Positions 37,055-46,787 of a stretch of DNA of 64,000 nt are shown here, piece after piece. The translations under genes and the position numbers were made by a program. Each line of letters begins with the position of its first letter. Within the stretch, counting starts at the first letter, position 1. This DNA comes from Kaistella solincola. GTDB taxonomy: Bacteria > Bacteroidota > Bacteroidia > Flavobacteriales > Weeksellaceae. The stretch lies in the NCBI RefSeq assembly GCF_000812875.1, contig NZ_JSYK01000001.1, positions 1-64,000 on the forward strand. The letters run 5' to 3'. The notes beneath the pieces are model-generated. The model did no database searches. It was not told where the DNA came from and was given only the letters and a program-made list of their open reading frames with translations.

Positions 37055-38032
37055 TTGAAAATACCTTTATTTTTTAGGTTGAGTTTTGCAGTTCTGCTTG
37101 CTTTTACGGTAAGCACTTTTGTTTATTTTGGTTTTGTTAACAGCTATTCTTCCACGATTTTCAATCACCAGAATTTTCAGGAACAGTTTCAGTCCGGCAT
37201 TTATCAGTATCGGATTTTAAGCTCGTATTTTCTGCTTTGGATTTATGATTTTCTGGGAACTTTTGAATTTGATTATCAAATATTTAAACTTAAATTCCTG
37301 GATAAATCCGCGGAACCGCGCTTGTTTCTGGCTTTTTATATTCTGAATACTTTTTTCCTTGCTTTAAGTGCCTTTTTTCTCGTTTTAATAATGGAAACGA
37401 AAAATTTTATCGCCACCAATTCGGAGAAAATTTTAATCACCGTTGTAGCAATTTTTACCATTGCATTTTCGCAATTTGTAATTGTGCCGTACGATGTCGC
37501 GAGTTGTTTTTTGCTATTGCTGTTCTATTATTTCCTGTTGAAATATGTAAAAAAACTTGATTTTTCAACGCTGATTATTTTAGGAATTATTCTGCTTATT
37601 TCAACTTTAATCCGTGAATCTTCAGCACTTTCAATTTCTTTGGCGGCGACCGCTTTGTTCACACAGTTAAAAATGAAAAAAGAGGCTGTTCTGCCGGTAA
37701 TTTTTCTGGTTTTTATTTTTCTGGTGGCCTACCTCGGAATTCGATTTTATTATCATGATTTTAGTACCACGGATGGTAATTTGCTTGCGCAAAACCTTTC
37801 GCAGCCGAAAAACTTTTTAGGCATTATTTTTTGGATTATGTTTCTATCGTTGAGCCTTTTTCTTGCGAAAGATAAAAAAGCGGTTCGTGCGATTTTGGTT
37901 TTTCATGCGTTATCTCTTCCTTATGTATACGTTTGTTTTTACAGCGGAATTTTATATGAAATCCGGCTTTACGTACCGATTTTTCTGACCTCGCTTTTAT
38001 TAGCACGAACGGAACTTGGAAAATTCCGGTAA
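37055..38032 (+). CDS. Multi-pass membrane protein of the polysaccharide locus
   Basis: The ~325-residue protein has about eight or nine hydrophobic helices spread over its length and a short loop with LIRESSALSISL. I do not recognise a family. It may be a membrane glycosyltransferase-like or polymerase-like protein of a surface-glycan locus, but no catalytic motif is visible. The start is TTG at 37055 (MKIPLFF), 15 bases after the ugd stop. The ABC permease follows by 31 bases, so the three genes probably form one transcript. Confidence 0.7.
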   Translation: MKIPLFFRLSFAVLLAFTVSTFVYFGFVNSYSSTIFNHQNFQEQFQSGIYQYRILSSYFLLWIYDFLGTFEFDYQIFKLKFLDKSAEPRLFLAFYILNTFFLALSAFFLVLIMETKNFIATNSEKILITVVAIFTIAFSQFVIVPYDVASCFLLLLFYYFLLKYVKKLDFSTLIILGIILLISTLIRESSALSISLAATALFTQLKMKKEAVLPVIFLVFIFLVAYLGIRFYYHDFSTTDGNLLAQNLSQPKNFLGIIFWIMFLSLSLFLAKDKKAVRAILVFHALSLPYVYVCFYSGILYEIRLYVPIFLTSLLLARTELGKFR

Positions 38033-38063
38033 ATTGTCTTATTTTTAATTATTATTTACGCAA

Positions 38064-38912
38064 ATGACAGAACCTCAACAAACCTGGACGGAAACCATCG
38101 AATCCAGCCATTCACTTTTTGACCTGAAATTAAAGGAAGTCTGGCGCTACAAAGACCTGGTTTATATGTTTGTGAAAAGGGATTTTATCTCGAGTTTCAA
38201 GCAGACGATTTTAGGCCCGATTTGGTTTTTCATTAACCCGATTTTCACCACCGTTGTTTACCTCGTCGTTTTCGGAAACATTGCGAATTTATCTACGGAC
38301 GGCGCGCCGAAAATTTTATTTTACCTCGCGGGCGTTACTTTATGGAATTATTTTTCAACCTGCTTGACGAGCGCTTCCAATGTTTTCACGAGCAACGCCG
38401 GAATTTTCGGTAAAGTTTATTTTCCGCGCCTTGTGATGCCGCTCACTATTGTGATTTCAAATCTGATGCGTTTCGGTGTTCAAATGGTCCTTTTTATCGC
38501 TGTTTGGCTGTATTACTATTTTCAGGGCGCTGTACAGCCGAATATGTGGATTTTAGCGACGCCGTTTTTAATATTATTAATGGCTGCTTTCGCGCTCGGC
38601 ATGGGAATGATTTTCTCGTCACTCACCACGAAATACCGTGATATTCAGATGCTTTTGGGTTTTGGCGTTAGCCTATTTATGTACGTTACGCCGGTAATTT
38701 ATCCGCTTTCTGCGCTGCCGGAAAGATTTAAAGTCATCGCGTATTACAATCCGTTATCAGGTATTTTCGAATGTTTTAAGTACGGCTGGATCGGCGTGGG
38801 CGAATTTTCTGGACCAATGCTGCTCATCAGCACCGCAATAATATTTTTTCTTCTCGCTGTAGGAACCGTTATTTTCAATAAAGTTGAAAAAGGTTTTATG
38901 GACACCGTGTAG
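38064..38912 (+). CDS. wzm: ABC-2 type polysaccharide export permease
   Basis: This 282-residue permease matches the Wzm/RfbA family that moves finished glycan across the inner membrane together with a Wzt ATPase. An N-terminal cytosolic segment (ETIESSHSLFDLKLKEVWRYKDLVYMFVKRD, ~10-40) leads to about six membrane helices. Family residues include LGPIWFFINPI, AFALGMGMIFSSLTTKYRDI and YYNPLSGIFE. The partner ATPase gene lies 1.7 kb downstream, separated by an AT-rich gene; in other genomes the two are usually adjacent. Confidence 0.92.
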   Translation: MTEPQQTWTETIESSHSLFDLKLKEVWRYKDLVYMFVKRDFISSFKQTILGPIWFFINPIFTTVVYLVVFGNIANLSTDGAPKILFYLAGVTLWNYFSTCLTSASNVFTSNAGIFGKVYFPRLVMPLTIVISNLMRFGVQMVLFIAVWLYYYFQGAVQPNMWILATPFLILLMAAFALGMGMIFSSLTTKYRDIQMLLGFGVSLFMYVTPVIYPLSALPERFKVIAYYNPLSGIFECFKYGWIGVGEFSGPMLLISTAIIFFLLAVGTVIFNKVEKGFMDTV

Positions 38913-38979
38913 ATCATTTTTCAAAATAAAAACAAGATTTTTACGTATGTGAGTACTTATTGAAAGCAATTGATAAGAT

Positions 38980-40386
38980 ATGATAAAATTAAAACTCTTC
39001 AAAAGTATTATTCACATACTATTGTGTTTGGGTCCGACTAGTTATATAGTTCTATCATTAGGTGAAACATTTTTAGATGATGCGTATATTACGTTAACCT
39101 ATTCTAAGCACTTTTTTGAACATGGAAAACCTTGGTATAATTTAGTTGATACTTTACAGGGAAATGGGCAAACCAGTATTTTATGGATGCTTATACAAAG
39201 TGTTTTTTTTGTTTTCAAAGATTCAGACCATGTTATTTTAAATAAAATTATAGGAATAATATTGTCTTTAATATTTATTTATGAGCTAAAACTATTAATT
39301 GATAAAAATATTTGCAATAAGTTCTCTTTAATTTTCATTAGTTTATTTACCTTTTTTTTTAGTTTTTGGCTTGCTCTTAATATTTCACATGGTCTGGAGA
39401 CGGTACTATATGCTGTATGTATTTTTTTATTTTTAAAATATAAAAATACTAATGTCGGAAGTTTTATAATCTTAATTTTACCATTCATTAGACCAGAGGC
39501 TATAATTCTGTCTATTTTTTATATAATAGATTCGAAGTTTTTCTCAAAAGAATTTTTCAAAAGAATTTTAATTGTTACAATTAGTTCGGTAATCTATTTA
39601 ACCTATGTTAATTATTTTTACAGTATTATGACACCTTTGCCATTCTTACTGAAAAATACCGCGAATTTTAATCTTACAAAAGTTAGAAATTTTATCACTA
39701 TTGTAATAATTTTTCTTCCAATTATTTCCTATACTTTTAAGAATTTTTCAAAAAAAAGTATTATTTATTTTCCATTATTTTTTTTTATTGTTTATTATTC
39801 CTTTTTTATTGATGAAGTAATGAATATGTTTGACAGATACAGGTTTCCTTTAATTGGCTATTATCTTTATTTTTTGCTTTATGAAGATACCAAAGTTTTT
39901 AAAAATAATTATTTGGTTATAACTTTTTCGGCATTTGCTATACTTTTCTATTGCAATTCTTTAATTGATCAAAAAAATTATTATAAATATTCTTATAGTC
40001 CAGGAATGATTAACGGGCCAATTTTCCTGGGAAAATATTTTAAAAAAGAATCTTCAATTGCAAACAATAAAAAATTTAATATAATTAATTGTGATGCCGG
40101 TGCAATAGCTTATTTTTCTGAGTGCAATCTATATGATGATTTCGGATTAAACAATGCTACTTTGTTATTAGCTAAAAAACAAAACAACTGGAGTATATAT
40201 CTTGAGTATTTAAAAAAAACCGATCCTGATTATATTATATTGATTTCACTTTATGAAGATAAGTATGAAGAATATCTAGATTTTGAAAAAAGAATATATG
40301 ACTTTTTCTTACTTAAGAATAAAAAGCCCGTGGTTATTAGAAAATTTGAAGATAACTATTACTATTTTGTATATAAAATTAAATAA
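38980..40386 (+). CDS. GT-C-like membrane glycosyltransferase, AT-rich and probably acquired
   Basis: The 468-residue protein has about ten membrane helices. Its first loop carries LDDAYITLTYSKHFFEHGKP followed by LQGNGQTSILWMLIQ, which recalls the DDA-I--R-Y / EG-T-PLW signature of GT-C glycosyltransferases. The last ~100 residues are soluble. Sampled lines are about 17-25% G+C, against about 38% in the wzt gene, and codons favour AT strongly. The gene splits wzm from wzt. I infer horizontal insertion; the exact sugar transferred is unknown. Confidence 0.75.
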   Translation: MIKLKLFKSIIHILLCLGPTSYIVLSLGETFLDDAYITLTYSKHFFEHGKPWYNLVDTLQGNGQTSILWMLIQSVFFVFKDSDHVILNKIIGIILSLIFIYELKLLIDKNICNKFSLIFISLFTFFFSFWLALNISHGLETVLYAVCIFLFLKYKNTNVGSFIILILPFIRPEAIILSIFYIIDSKFFSKEFFKRILIVTISSVIYLTYVNYFYSIMTPLPFLLKNTANFNLTKVRNFITIVIIFLPIISYTFKNFSKKSIIYFPLFFFIVYYSFFIDEVMNMFDRYRFPLIGYYLYFLLYEDTKVFKNNYLVITFSAFAILFYCNSLIDQKNYYKYSYSPGMINGPIFLGKYFKKESSIANNKKFNIINCDAGAIAYFSECNLYDDFGLNNATLLLAKKQNNWSIYLEYLKKTDPDYIILISLYEDKYEEYLDFEKRIYDFFLLKNKKPVVIRKFEDNYYYFVYKIK

Positions 40387-40615
40387 TTAAATTCCTCGAC
40401 CTTAAAAAATAAATCTTTACCATCAGGAAGAAATTGAAGATAAACATTTGGAAAAATTTGGTAATGATGCAATCTTTTTGGCAATGATTTGGAAAATGTA
40501 AAACTTGCAGTTATTAATAATATTTTTTCAGGCGTGGTAAGACCACGCTTCAAATTTCAAATATCTTAAAATGGTAAATATCCGAGTTAAGCGGAATCAC
40601 TAAAAAAAATAAAAA
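40387..40615. other. AT-rich gap with a short hairpin
   Basis: This 229-base gap between the AT-rich gene and wzt contains a perfect 7-bp stem, GCGTGGT-AAG-ACCACGC (40532-40548). A minus-strand open frame (40362-40553) overlaps the neighbouring gene's end and resembles nothing I know; it could be a gene remnant. I see no convincing gene or promoter. Confidence 0.4.
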
Positions 40616-41878
40616 ATGCTCGCACTAAAAGCAGAAAATATATCAAAACAATACCGCCTGGGTCAGGTCGGGACCGGCACGCTCTCGCATGACCTTAATA
40701 GGTTCTGGCATGAAATCCGCGGAAAGGAAAATCCCTACCTGAAAGTTGGTGAAGCAAATGACCGGACCGCAAAAGGAAACAGCGAGTATGTTTGGTCGCT
40801 GCGCGATATTAATTTTGAAATCGAACAAGGCGATGCTGTGGGAATTATTGGTAAAAATGGCGCTGGAAAATCTACATTGCTGAAACTGCTGAGTAAAGTC
40901 ACCAAACCCACCACCGGAAAAATCTACACCAACGGACGAATTGCTTCGCTGCTGGAAGTCGGTACCGGCTTTCACCCGGAAATGACCGCCCGCGAAAACA
41001 TATATTTAAATGGCGCAATTCTCGGCATGACACGCCGCGAAATTAAAAGAAAATTCGATGAAATTGTTGATTTTTCAGGTGTTGAAAGGTATATTGATAC
41101 GCCTGTAAAAAGATATTCTTCCGGAATGTACGTGCGTTTAGCCTTTGCAGTTGCGGCGCATTTGGAATCCGAAATTTTAATCGTAGATGAAGTTTTAGCC
41201 GTTGGCGATGCCGAGTTCCAGAAAAAATGTCTTGGGAAAATGGGGAATTTCAGCAAAGGTGAAGGCAGAACAGTTCTTTTCGTGAGTCACAACATGGCAG
41301 CGGTGAAGGAGTTGACCAAAAGCGCACTGCTGCTTTCCAACGGAAATTTAATTGAAGTTGGTGATACCGAACAGATTATTACCTCCTACACTCGTCTGAA
41401 CTACGAAAGTACGACAAGCAAATGGGAAGGTTCGCTAATCGATGCTAATTCTACCATCGAAATTAAAAAAGTTGAAATTGTCCAGAACAGCCCGCTCGGA
41501 TTTTCAAACCAAAAACCACTAATTTGCCGGATTGATTTGCGCAATATTCAGTCCTTGGACGACAGCAACTACCGCCTGGTTCTAACTTTGAAATCTGCCG
41601 AAGAGATCGTTATTTTAAACAGCGGATTTCCACTTACAAGGCGCGTGACCGGAGATTATTTTCTCGAAGTTGAAATTCCCGAATTCACCCTTTCCAACAC
41701 CGATTTTATTTTGGGTTTCCGCATCGATATACCAAAAAACCGCTACATTCACCACTACCGCGACTATATTCGTTTCAGCGTAAATGTGGTGGATCACACT
41801 TTTGGCGATATTGCGGGCACCGAACCCGGCGGTTTTTTCCATTTGCCTTTGGAAGCCGTGGTAAAAGAGAAAGTTTAA
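40616..41878 (+). CDS. wzt: Polysaccharide ABC transporter ATPase with Wzt C-terminal domain
   Basis: The 420-residue protein powers glycan export with the Wzm permease. The nucleotide-binding domain (~40-245) has Walker A GKNGAGKSTLLKLL, signature YSSGMYVRLAFAVA, Walker B EILIVDEVLAVGD and the H-loop LFVSHNMAAV. Residues ~265-420 form a beta-rich C-terminal domain like the Wzt glycan-binding domain that recognises the modified chain end. The presence of that domain suggests O-antigen-type length control. It is separated from wzm by an AT-rich gene. Confidence 0.94.
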   Translation: MLALKAENISKQYRLGQVGTGTLSHDLNRFWHEIRGKENPYLKVGEANDRTAKGNSEYVWSLRDINFEIEQGDAVGIIGKNGAGKSTLLKLLSKVTKPTTGKIYTNGRIASLLEVGTGFHPEMTARENIYLNGAILGMTRREIKRKFDEIVDFSGVERYIDTPVKRYSSGMYVRLAFAVAAHLESEILIVDEVLAVGDAEFQKKCLGKMGNFSKGEGRTVLFVSHNMAAVKELTKSALLLSNGNLIEVGDTEQIITSYTRLNYESTTSKWEGSLIDANSTIEIKKVEIVQNSPLGFSNQKPLICRIDLRNIQSLDDSNYRLVLTLKSAEEIVILNSGFPLTRRVTGDYFLEVEIPEFTLSNTDFILGFRIDIPKNRYIHHYRDYIRFSVNVVDHTFGDIAGTEPGGFFHLPLEAVVKEKV

Positions 41879-41925
41879 AATCAAAAAAACACCGTTTTAC
41901 CTCCCAATTTTTGCACGATAAACTG

Positions 41926-42828
41926 ATGGAAAGCAAACTCGCAATCATAATTCCGTTTTACAAAGAAAAATACTTCCGCTCTACGCTCGAATCATTAAAA
42001 AACCAGTCAAACCGAAATTTTTCGGTATACATTGGTAACGACAACAGCCCGGAAAAAATTGACGGGTTATTGACCGAATTTTCTGATTTTACTAACTTTA
42101 AATATGAAAAATTCAAAGGAAATTTAGGCGGGGAAAACCTCGTCTCGCAATGGGACAGATGTATCGCGCTTTCGGAAAATGAAGAATTCTTGATGATTTT
42201 AGGCGACGATGATGTTTTGGAAAAAAACGTGGTTGAGGAATTCTACAATTTTATTGAAAAAGCAAATTATTTTGATATTAATGTCATCCGTTTTGCCTCA
42301 CAACTTATTGACGAAAATGGTAGTATTATTTCAGATGTTTATGAAAATCCTGAAATTGAAAAAGCTGCTGATTCGTTCATGCGCATTATAAAAGGCGCTG
42401 GCAGAAGCAGTTTAAGCGAGCATGTTTTTTCCAGAAAAGCTTACGAAAAACATGGTTTTAAAAATTTTCCGGTCGCCTTTGGCAGCGATAATGTCGCCTG
42501 GCTGGAGTTTCCAGAAATGGGAAATATTTACAGCATCAACAGTGCAAAAGTTTTGGTAAGAATCTCGGGCGAGCATCTTTCTTCAAGCAAGGACAGTGGC
42601 CTGGCACTCAAACGCAAAGAAGGAATTCACCTTTTCACCAAATATATTATTGAAAATTATTCGGCTTATTTTAAGCACGAAGACCTGATTTTAATTCTGA
42701 AAAAATCCTATAGAAACTTACGCTATTTCAGCCGCGATAAATTAAGAACGCTGAAATTTATTAATTTAATGTTCCGAAAAATTGGTTTTTCAGCCTTTTC
42801 AATCGTTAGAGAAAACCGCTTCAACTAA
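41926..42828 (+). CDS. Glycosyltransferase family 2 protein
   Basis: The 300-residue GT-A protein opens ESKLAIIIPFYKEKYFRSTLE. It has IGNDNSPEKID as the nucleotide-binding acidic region and MILGDDDVLEKNV as the metal-binding motif. The remaining region has FGSDNVAWLEFP in the acceptor-binding half. I chose the ATG at 41926; the preceding TTG adds five residues. Its 3' end overlaps the convergent GT2 stop by four bases. Confidence 0.88.
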   Translation: MESKLAIIIPFYKEKYFRSTLESLKNQSNRNFSVYIGNDNSPEKIDGLLTEFSDFTNFKYEKFKGNLGGENLVSQWDRCIALSENEEFLMILGDDDVLEKNVVEEFYNFIEKANYFDINVIRFASQLIDENGSIISDVYENPEIEKAADSFMRIIKGAGRSSLSEHVFSRKAYEKHGFKNFPVAFGSDNVAWLEFPEMGNIYSINSAKVLVRISGEHLSSSKDSGLALKRKEGIHLFTKYIIENYSAYFKHEDLILILKKSYRNLRYFSRDKLRTLKFINLMFRKIGFSAFSIVRENRFN

Positions 42829-43676
42829 AAAAATCGTTTTAGAATTTTCTCTTTAAAAACTTTCACGGTCAATTTTGCCGGTATTCCGGGCAACTTTTTC
42901 AGAAACGGAATATGTGGCGCTTTCAAAGCGATATCCCAGTAAACTTCTGCTAAATACTCTTTCTCCGCCTCAGTTGTGGCGCTTTTCATTTTTTCCTGAA
43001 TCGATAACATTCCGTAGCGCGGATTTTTCAGCATTGAAGCATAATGGTTTTGGCTCAAACCATCTTCCAAATATTCACCGCGAACTAGAACGTGATCTGT
43101 AATCAACATTTTAAATTTCCTTAAAATCGGTAAAAATAAAACCGATTCCTGGCAGAATTTTTCCTCCGGAAAAAAAGGAAATGAAAATTTTCTGATGATT
43201 TCGGTCTTGAAACAAAACAGCATTTCACCCGGAAATTCCCACTCGTAATCACGTCGGTCGACAAGACGCTTTTTTCCGTATTTTTCTTTGTCAATTTCAA
43301 AATTTTCCGAAAAATGGATAAACGAAAAACCCGCAAAATCTTTATTTGCCGCTTCAATCGCTAATTTTTCCCAAATTTCGGTCGCTTCATTCACCAGAAA
43401 ATCATCGCTATCGATGATTCCAAACCATTTAGAATCAGCAATTTTTAAAGCATTATTTATCGCAATATGTTTTCCCTGATTTTTCTGATTGATATAGCGT
43501 ATCCTGAATTTATTTTCCGCAACAAACTCATTTACAATTATTTCAGTATCATCCGTGGAACCATCATCAATAATCAGCCACTCAAAGTTTTGCTGTTGTT
43601 GGTTGACCAAACTTTTGTACAGCTTTGGCAAAGTGTAAGCGCGGTTGTAGGTCGGCGTAAAAATCGTAAACTGCAT
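42825..43676 (-). CDS. Glycosyltransferase family 2 protein
   Basis: The 283-residue protein has FTIFTPTYNRAYTLPKLYKSL at the N-terminus, DDGSTDDT (nucleotide binding, ~37-44) and GIIDSDDFLV (metal binding, ~86-95). It matches GT2 enzymes annotated for capsule and O-antigen loci. It is on the minus strand with the next gene, inside a locus otherwise read on the plus strand, which points to an inverted or inserted pair. The start is the ATG at 43676. Confidence 0.9.
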   Translation of the reverse strand: MQFTIFTPTYNRAYTLPKLYKSLVNQQQQNFEWLIIDDGSTDDTEIIVNEFVAENKFRIRYINQKNQGKHIAINNALKIADSKWFGIIDSDDFLVNEATEIWEKLAIEAANKDFAGFSFIHFSENFEIDKEKYGKKRLVDRRDYEWEFPGEMLFCFKTEIIRKFSFPFFPEEKFCQESVLFLPILRKFKMLITDHVLVRGEYLEDGLSQNHYASMLKNPRYGMLSIQEKMKSATTEAEKEYLAEVYWDIALKAPHIPFLKKLPGIPAKLTVKVFKEKILKRFF

Positions 43677-43691
43677 AATATTTAGATTAAA

Positions 43692-44687
43692 TCAGCGTTC
43701 GTAGCGCCATTTAAAAAACCGAAATCCAAACTCTGTCGGCAAGCGCGTAAACAAATCCGCTTTTTTTGTCTGAACCGTAAAATCTTTAGAGAAATAATTT
43801 TTTGGGCTTAATTTGGACAATTTTTTATAATTACTGTAGCTTTCTTTCCAAAGGTTTTCGTCTTTCTGCGCGCGCCAGTTCATCAGCAAAGTCAAAGATT
43901 TATAAGCAGTTAAATATTGCAAAATTTGCTCCTTTCGCCGGTAATTTTTTTCCTTTTGAAAAGCTTCGTCCACAGCTTTTCCGATGGTAAACCAATCATC
44001 GAAATGTTTTTTCTTGCGATTGTGAATCACCGATTTGTCGTGGAGGAAATAGGTGTAAGTAATGCCGTGATGAATGGCAATCGTACTCATTTTCAGCATA
44101 CACTGGAAAGTCCAGAGTTCGTCCTGCGCATAAATTCCGGGCTTGAAATAGAGATTATTTTCTTTCAGAAATTCAGTTTTAATCAGTTTATTCACCGGAT
44201 ATGTTACCAAATTTCCAGCTGCAAATTCCTCAAAAATTTTTGCGTTGTCCGTGAGCAGTTCATAACTGGTTTTGATTTTAATACAGATAGATTTTTCGCC
44301 TGTCGTCGCTTTCTCGCATTCCAACTGGGAAATCGTCATTTCAGCACCGGTTTTTTCCGAAATTTCTACGAGTGTTTCAATGCAGTCCGGAGTAATCGTG
44401 TCATCACTATCGACAAAGAAAATATATTTTCCGGTCGTGCGATCGATCCCGATATTTCGCGCAACCGACGAACCTAAATTTTCTTCCAAATGAATGATTT
44501 TCCAGTTTTTCAGTTGGTATTTTTCAATATAGTTTTCAGCAATTTCGCCGCTTTTGTCCAAGCTTTTATCATTCACCAAAAGCACTTCGATTTCTGGGTA
44601 GGTTTGGTTCCGGATGGATTCCAAACATCTTTCAAGGAAATCTTCGCAGTTGTAAACGGGTATTATAATTGAAACTAGAGGATTCAT
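43692..44687 (-). CDS. Glycosyltransferase family 2 protein
   Basis: From the ATG at 44687 (MNPLVSIIIPVYN) this 331-residue enzyme shows the GT2 core. LLVNDKSLDKSG marks nucleotide binding and YIFFVDSDDTITPD is the metal-binding motif near residue 90. In-frame ATGs up to 44744 would add an unrelated basic segment. The C-terminal ~100 residues are helical and Lys/Tyr-rich. It is followed by the other minus-strand GT2 gene, 15 bases away. Confidence 0.88.
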   Translation of the reverse strand: MNPLVSIIIPVYNCEDFLERCLESIRNQTYPEIEVLLVNDKSLDKSGEIAENYIEKYQLKNWKIIHLEENLGSSVARNIGIDRTTGKYIFFVDSDDTITPDCIETLVEISEKTGAEMTISQLECEKATTGEKSICIKIKTSYELLTDNAKIFEEFAAGNLVTYPVNKLIKTEFLKENNLYFKPGIYAQDELWTFQCMLKMSTIAIHHGITYTYFLHDKSVIHNRKKKHFDDWFTIGKAVDEAFQKEKNYRRKEQILQYLTAYKSLTLLMNWRAQKDENLWKESYSNYKKLSKLSPKNYFSKDFTVQTKKADLFTRLPTEFGFRFFKWRYER

Positions 44688-44883
44688 CCAGCGCATTTTT
44701 TCAAAAATACTCAATAAATGCGGAAACTTGTATTTAAGCTTCAAAAAAAGCTAAAAAAGCTCACAAAAGCAGCTGAATATTAATATATTTGAAAGATTGA
44801 TGTTTTAAAGAATAAAGCAACAGAAACACAGAAAATCTCAATAAAAATTCGCCGTTATTTCGGCTAAAAATTTCATTTTTCTA

Positions 44884-45720
44884 ATGACCAAAACGCCGCT
44901 ATTTTCTGTGCTTGTCGCTTACTACAACAATTTTGAATTTTTCGAGGAATTTTACCGAAGCGTTTTTAACCAAACATACCAGAATTTCGAAATAGTTTTG
45001 GTGGATGATTGTTCTACCGATCATTCGCTGGAAAAAATACGGGAGATTACTGCAACTGATACGCGTGTGCGGATTTTCAAAAATGAAAAAAATGAAGGCG
45101 TAGGTTTTACCAAAAAAAAGTGCATTGAACTCGCAAAAGGTGAAATCTGCGGCTTCATTGATCCGGACGACGCGGTTTCTAAAGACGCACTGCAGCTCAG
45201 TATTCAGCAATTTCAGGATCGTTCGGAAATTGTAGCAACTTATTCGAAAATCATCTTTTGTGACGAAAACTTAAAACCGTTGAAAGTTTTTTCGCGCACA
45301 ACTAAAGTTAAAAACGGCGAAAAATATTTTTTCAACATCAATAATGAAGTTTCGCATTTTTTCACTTTTAGACGCGAAACGTATTTTAAAACAGTTGGGA
45401 TCAACGAGAATCTAACTTCCTCAGTTGATTTCGATTTGTATTTAAAACTCTATGAAAAAGGTGATTTTAAATACATTCCGAAACCGCTATACTTTTACCG
45501 ACAACACAGACAAGGTGTTTCACAGGATAAAACTAAGAAAGAAAAACTCCATCAAAACTGGCGAAAAGTGCTTTTGGACACCTGCGCTCGGCGCGGGATT
45601 TCAAACATCAATGGTTTAGAAATTTCAGCGAATATCGACATCGCAAAAGTACTCTTTGAAAAAGAAAACACCATTGTAAAAAAAATACAAAGACGAATTT
45701 TTCGCCTTTTTAATGCCTAA
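44884..45720 (+). CDS. Glycosyltransferase family 2 protein
   Basis: The 278-residue protein has FSVLVAYYNNFEFFEEFYRSV, the acidic LVDDCSTDHSLEKI and the metal-binding GFIDPDDAVSKDAL (~90-103). RQHRQGVSQDKTKKEK lies in the C-terminal region. It returns the locus to the plus strand after the two divergent GT2 genes. The 139-base gap before it is A-rich with AGCTAAAAAAGCT-type repeats and holds no gene. Confidence 0.9.
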   Translation: MTKTPLFSVLVAYYNNFEFFEEFYRSVFNQTYQNFEIVLVDDCSTDHSLEKIREITATDTRVRIFKNEKNEGVGFTKKKCIELAKGEICGFIDPDDAVSKDALQLSIQQFQDRSEIVATYSKIIFCDENLKPLKVFSRTTKVKNGEKYFFNINNEVSHFFTFRRETYFKTVGINENLTSSVDFDLYLKLYEKGDFKYIPKPLYFYRQHRQGVSQDKTKKEKLHQNWRKVLLDTCARRGISNINGLEISANIDIAKVLFEKENTIVKKIQRRIFRLFNA

Positions 45721-45746
45721 AATTTAAAGTTTCACTTGAAATCCAA

Positions 45747-46766
45747 ATGATCACGATTCTCATCAAATCTTTTAACCGTCCATTTTATCTGGATCGCTGC
45801 CTGCAAAGCATCGAAAAATTTGTGAGCGGAAAATATAAAGTGAAAATTTTGGACGATGGAACGCCGAAAAAATATCTGGAAAAAATTCAGCAGAAATTTG
45901 ACTTTGCGGAGATTTTAACCTCGGCGCACTATGCTGAAAAAACTTCAGCGATTCAGGAAAATTTTGAAACCGGTCAGGAAATAAACGGTTTTAAAATCCC
46001 CACCGATCTTTGGGTTGAAACTGTAAAAAATTCTACTGATTATGTTTTGGTTACGGAAGACGATGTTTGGTTTACGCAACCCATTGATTTATCAGAGATC
46101 GGAAAAGACATGGAAAACCACGAAATTTCGCTTTTGAAATTGGGGTGGCTTGGCAATTTTTCCGAAGATAATTTTCTGAATGTCAGTGAAATTAATGCAA
46201 ATATTGAGCGCACCATTCCGAAAAAACTGTTCACCGCGAATGAATTTTTAATGGATTGTTTCATGTACAATAAATTCAAGTTTTTCACCATTTTGTACAA
46301 ATTTGGAATCGTTGATAATGAGACGCGCCGGAAATATTTTGCACTGCATTCCATCGCGATGGGAATTTACCGTAAAGATTATTGGCTGCATCTTTGGAAA
46401 GATGCGCAAAACCTTGTTAATGAAAAACAACAGCTGAAAAATGCCGCGACCTGGTATCACAAAAACAAGCACCAAAACTTTGTGGCGCGCACGAAAAACG
46501 AGGTTCTAAAAACTACATTTCAATCTGCCGCGACTAATTCTTACCACAAATACAACGTGGATTTTGACGTGAATTATTTTAACCATTTAATTAATGAAGC
46601 GTGGTTTGAAGGACATTTTGATTCGCTGGAAAATTTCCCTAAAGACTTTTCACCGGAATATTTTATTAAATTTATCGATGAAAAAATGAACATTTCTGAT
46701 TTCCAGACTTGGACCGAAAAGTTTAAACAGCAATACCGTGCTTTAGGTGCCTCTGTGGATTTCTAA
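45747..46766 (+). CDS. GT2-like glycosyltransferase
   Basis: The 339-residue protein begins MITILIKSFNRPFYLDRCL, a GT2-like opening, and has KILDDGTPKKYLEKI and VLVTEDDVWFTQP. The EDD sits where GT-A enzymes carry the metal-binding motif. The C-terminal 150 residues look like a separate helical region and lack a clear assignment. Compared with its GT2 neighbours the family fit is looser, so the transferase call is moderately sure. It is 26 bases after the preceding GT2 gene. Confidence 0.75.
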   Translation: MITILIKSFNRPFYLDRCLQSIEKFVSGKYKVKILDDGTPKKYLEKIQQKFDFAEILTSAHYAEKTSAIQENFETGQEINGFKIPTDLWVETVKNSTDYVLVTEDDVWFTQPIDLSEIGKDMENHEISLLKLGWLGNFSEDNFLNVSEINANIERTIPKKLFTANEFLMDCFMYNKFKFFTILYKFGIVDNETRRKYFALHSIAMGIYRKDYWLHLWKDAQNLVNEKQQLKNAATWYHKNKHQNFVARTKNEVLKTTFQSAATNSYHKYNVDFDVNYFNHLINEAWFEGHFDSLENFPKDFSPEYFIKFIDEKMNISDFQTWTEKFKQQYRALGASVDF

Positions 46767-46787
46767 AAAACATTGGATTAAAATAAA

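Noticed and set aside
40362-40553. 63-residue minus-strand frame next to wzt
   Set aside because: It overlaps the end of the AT-rich gene and is unlike any family I know; it could be a decayed remnant but cannot be supported as a gene.
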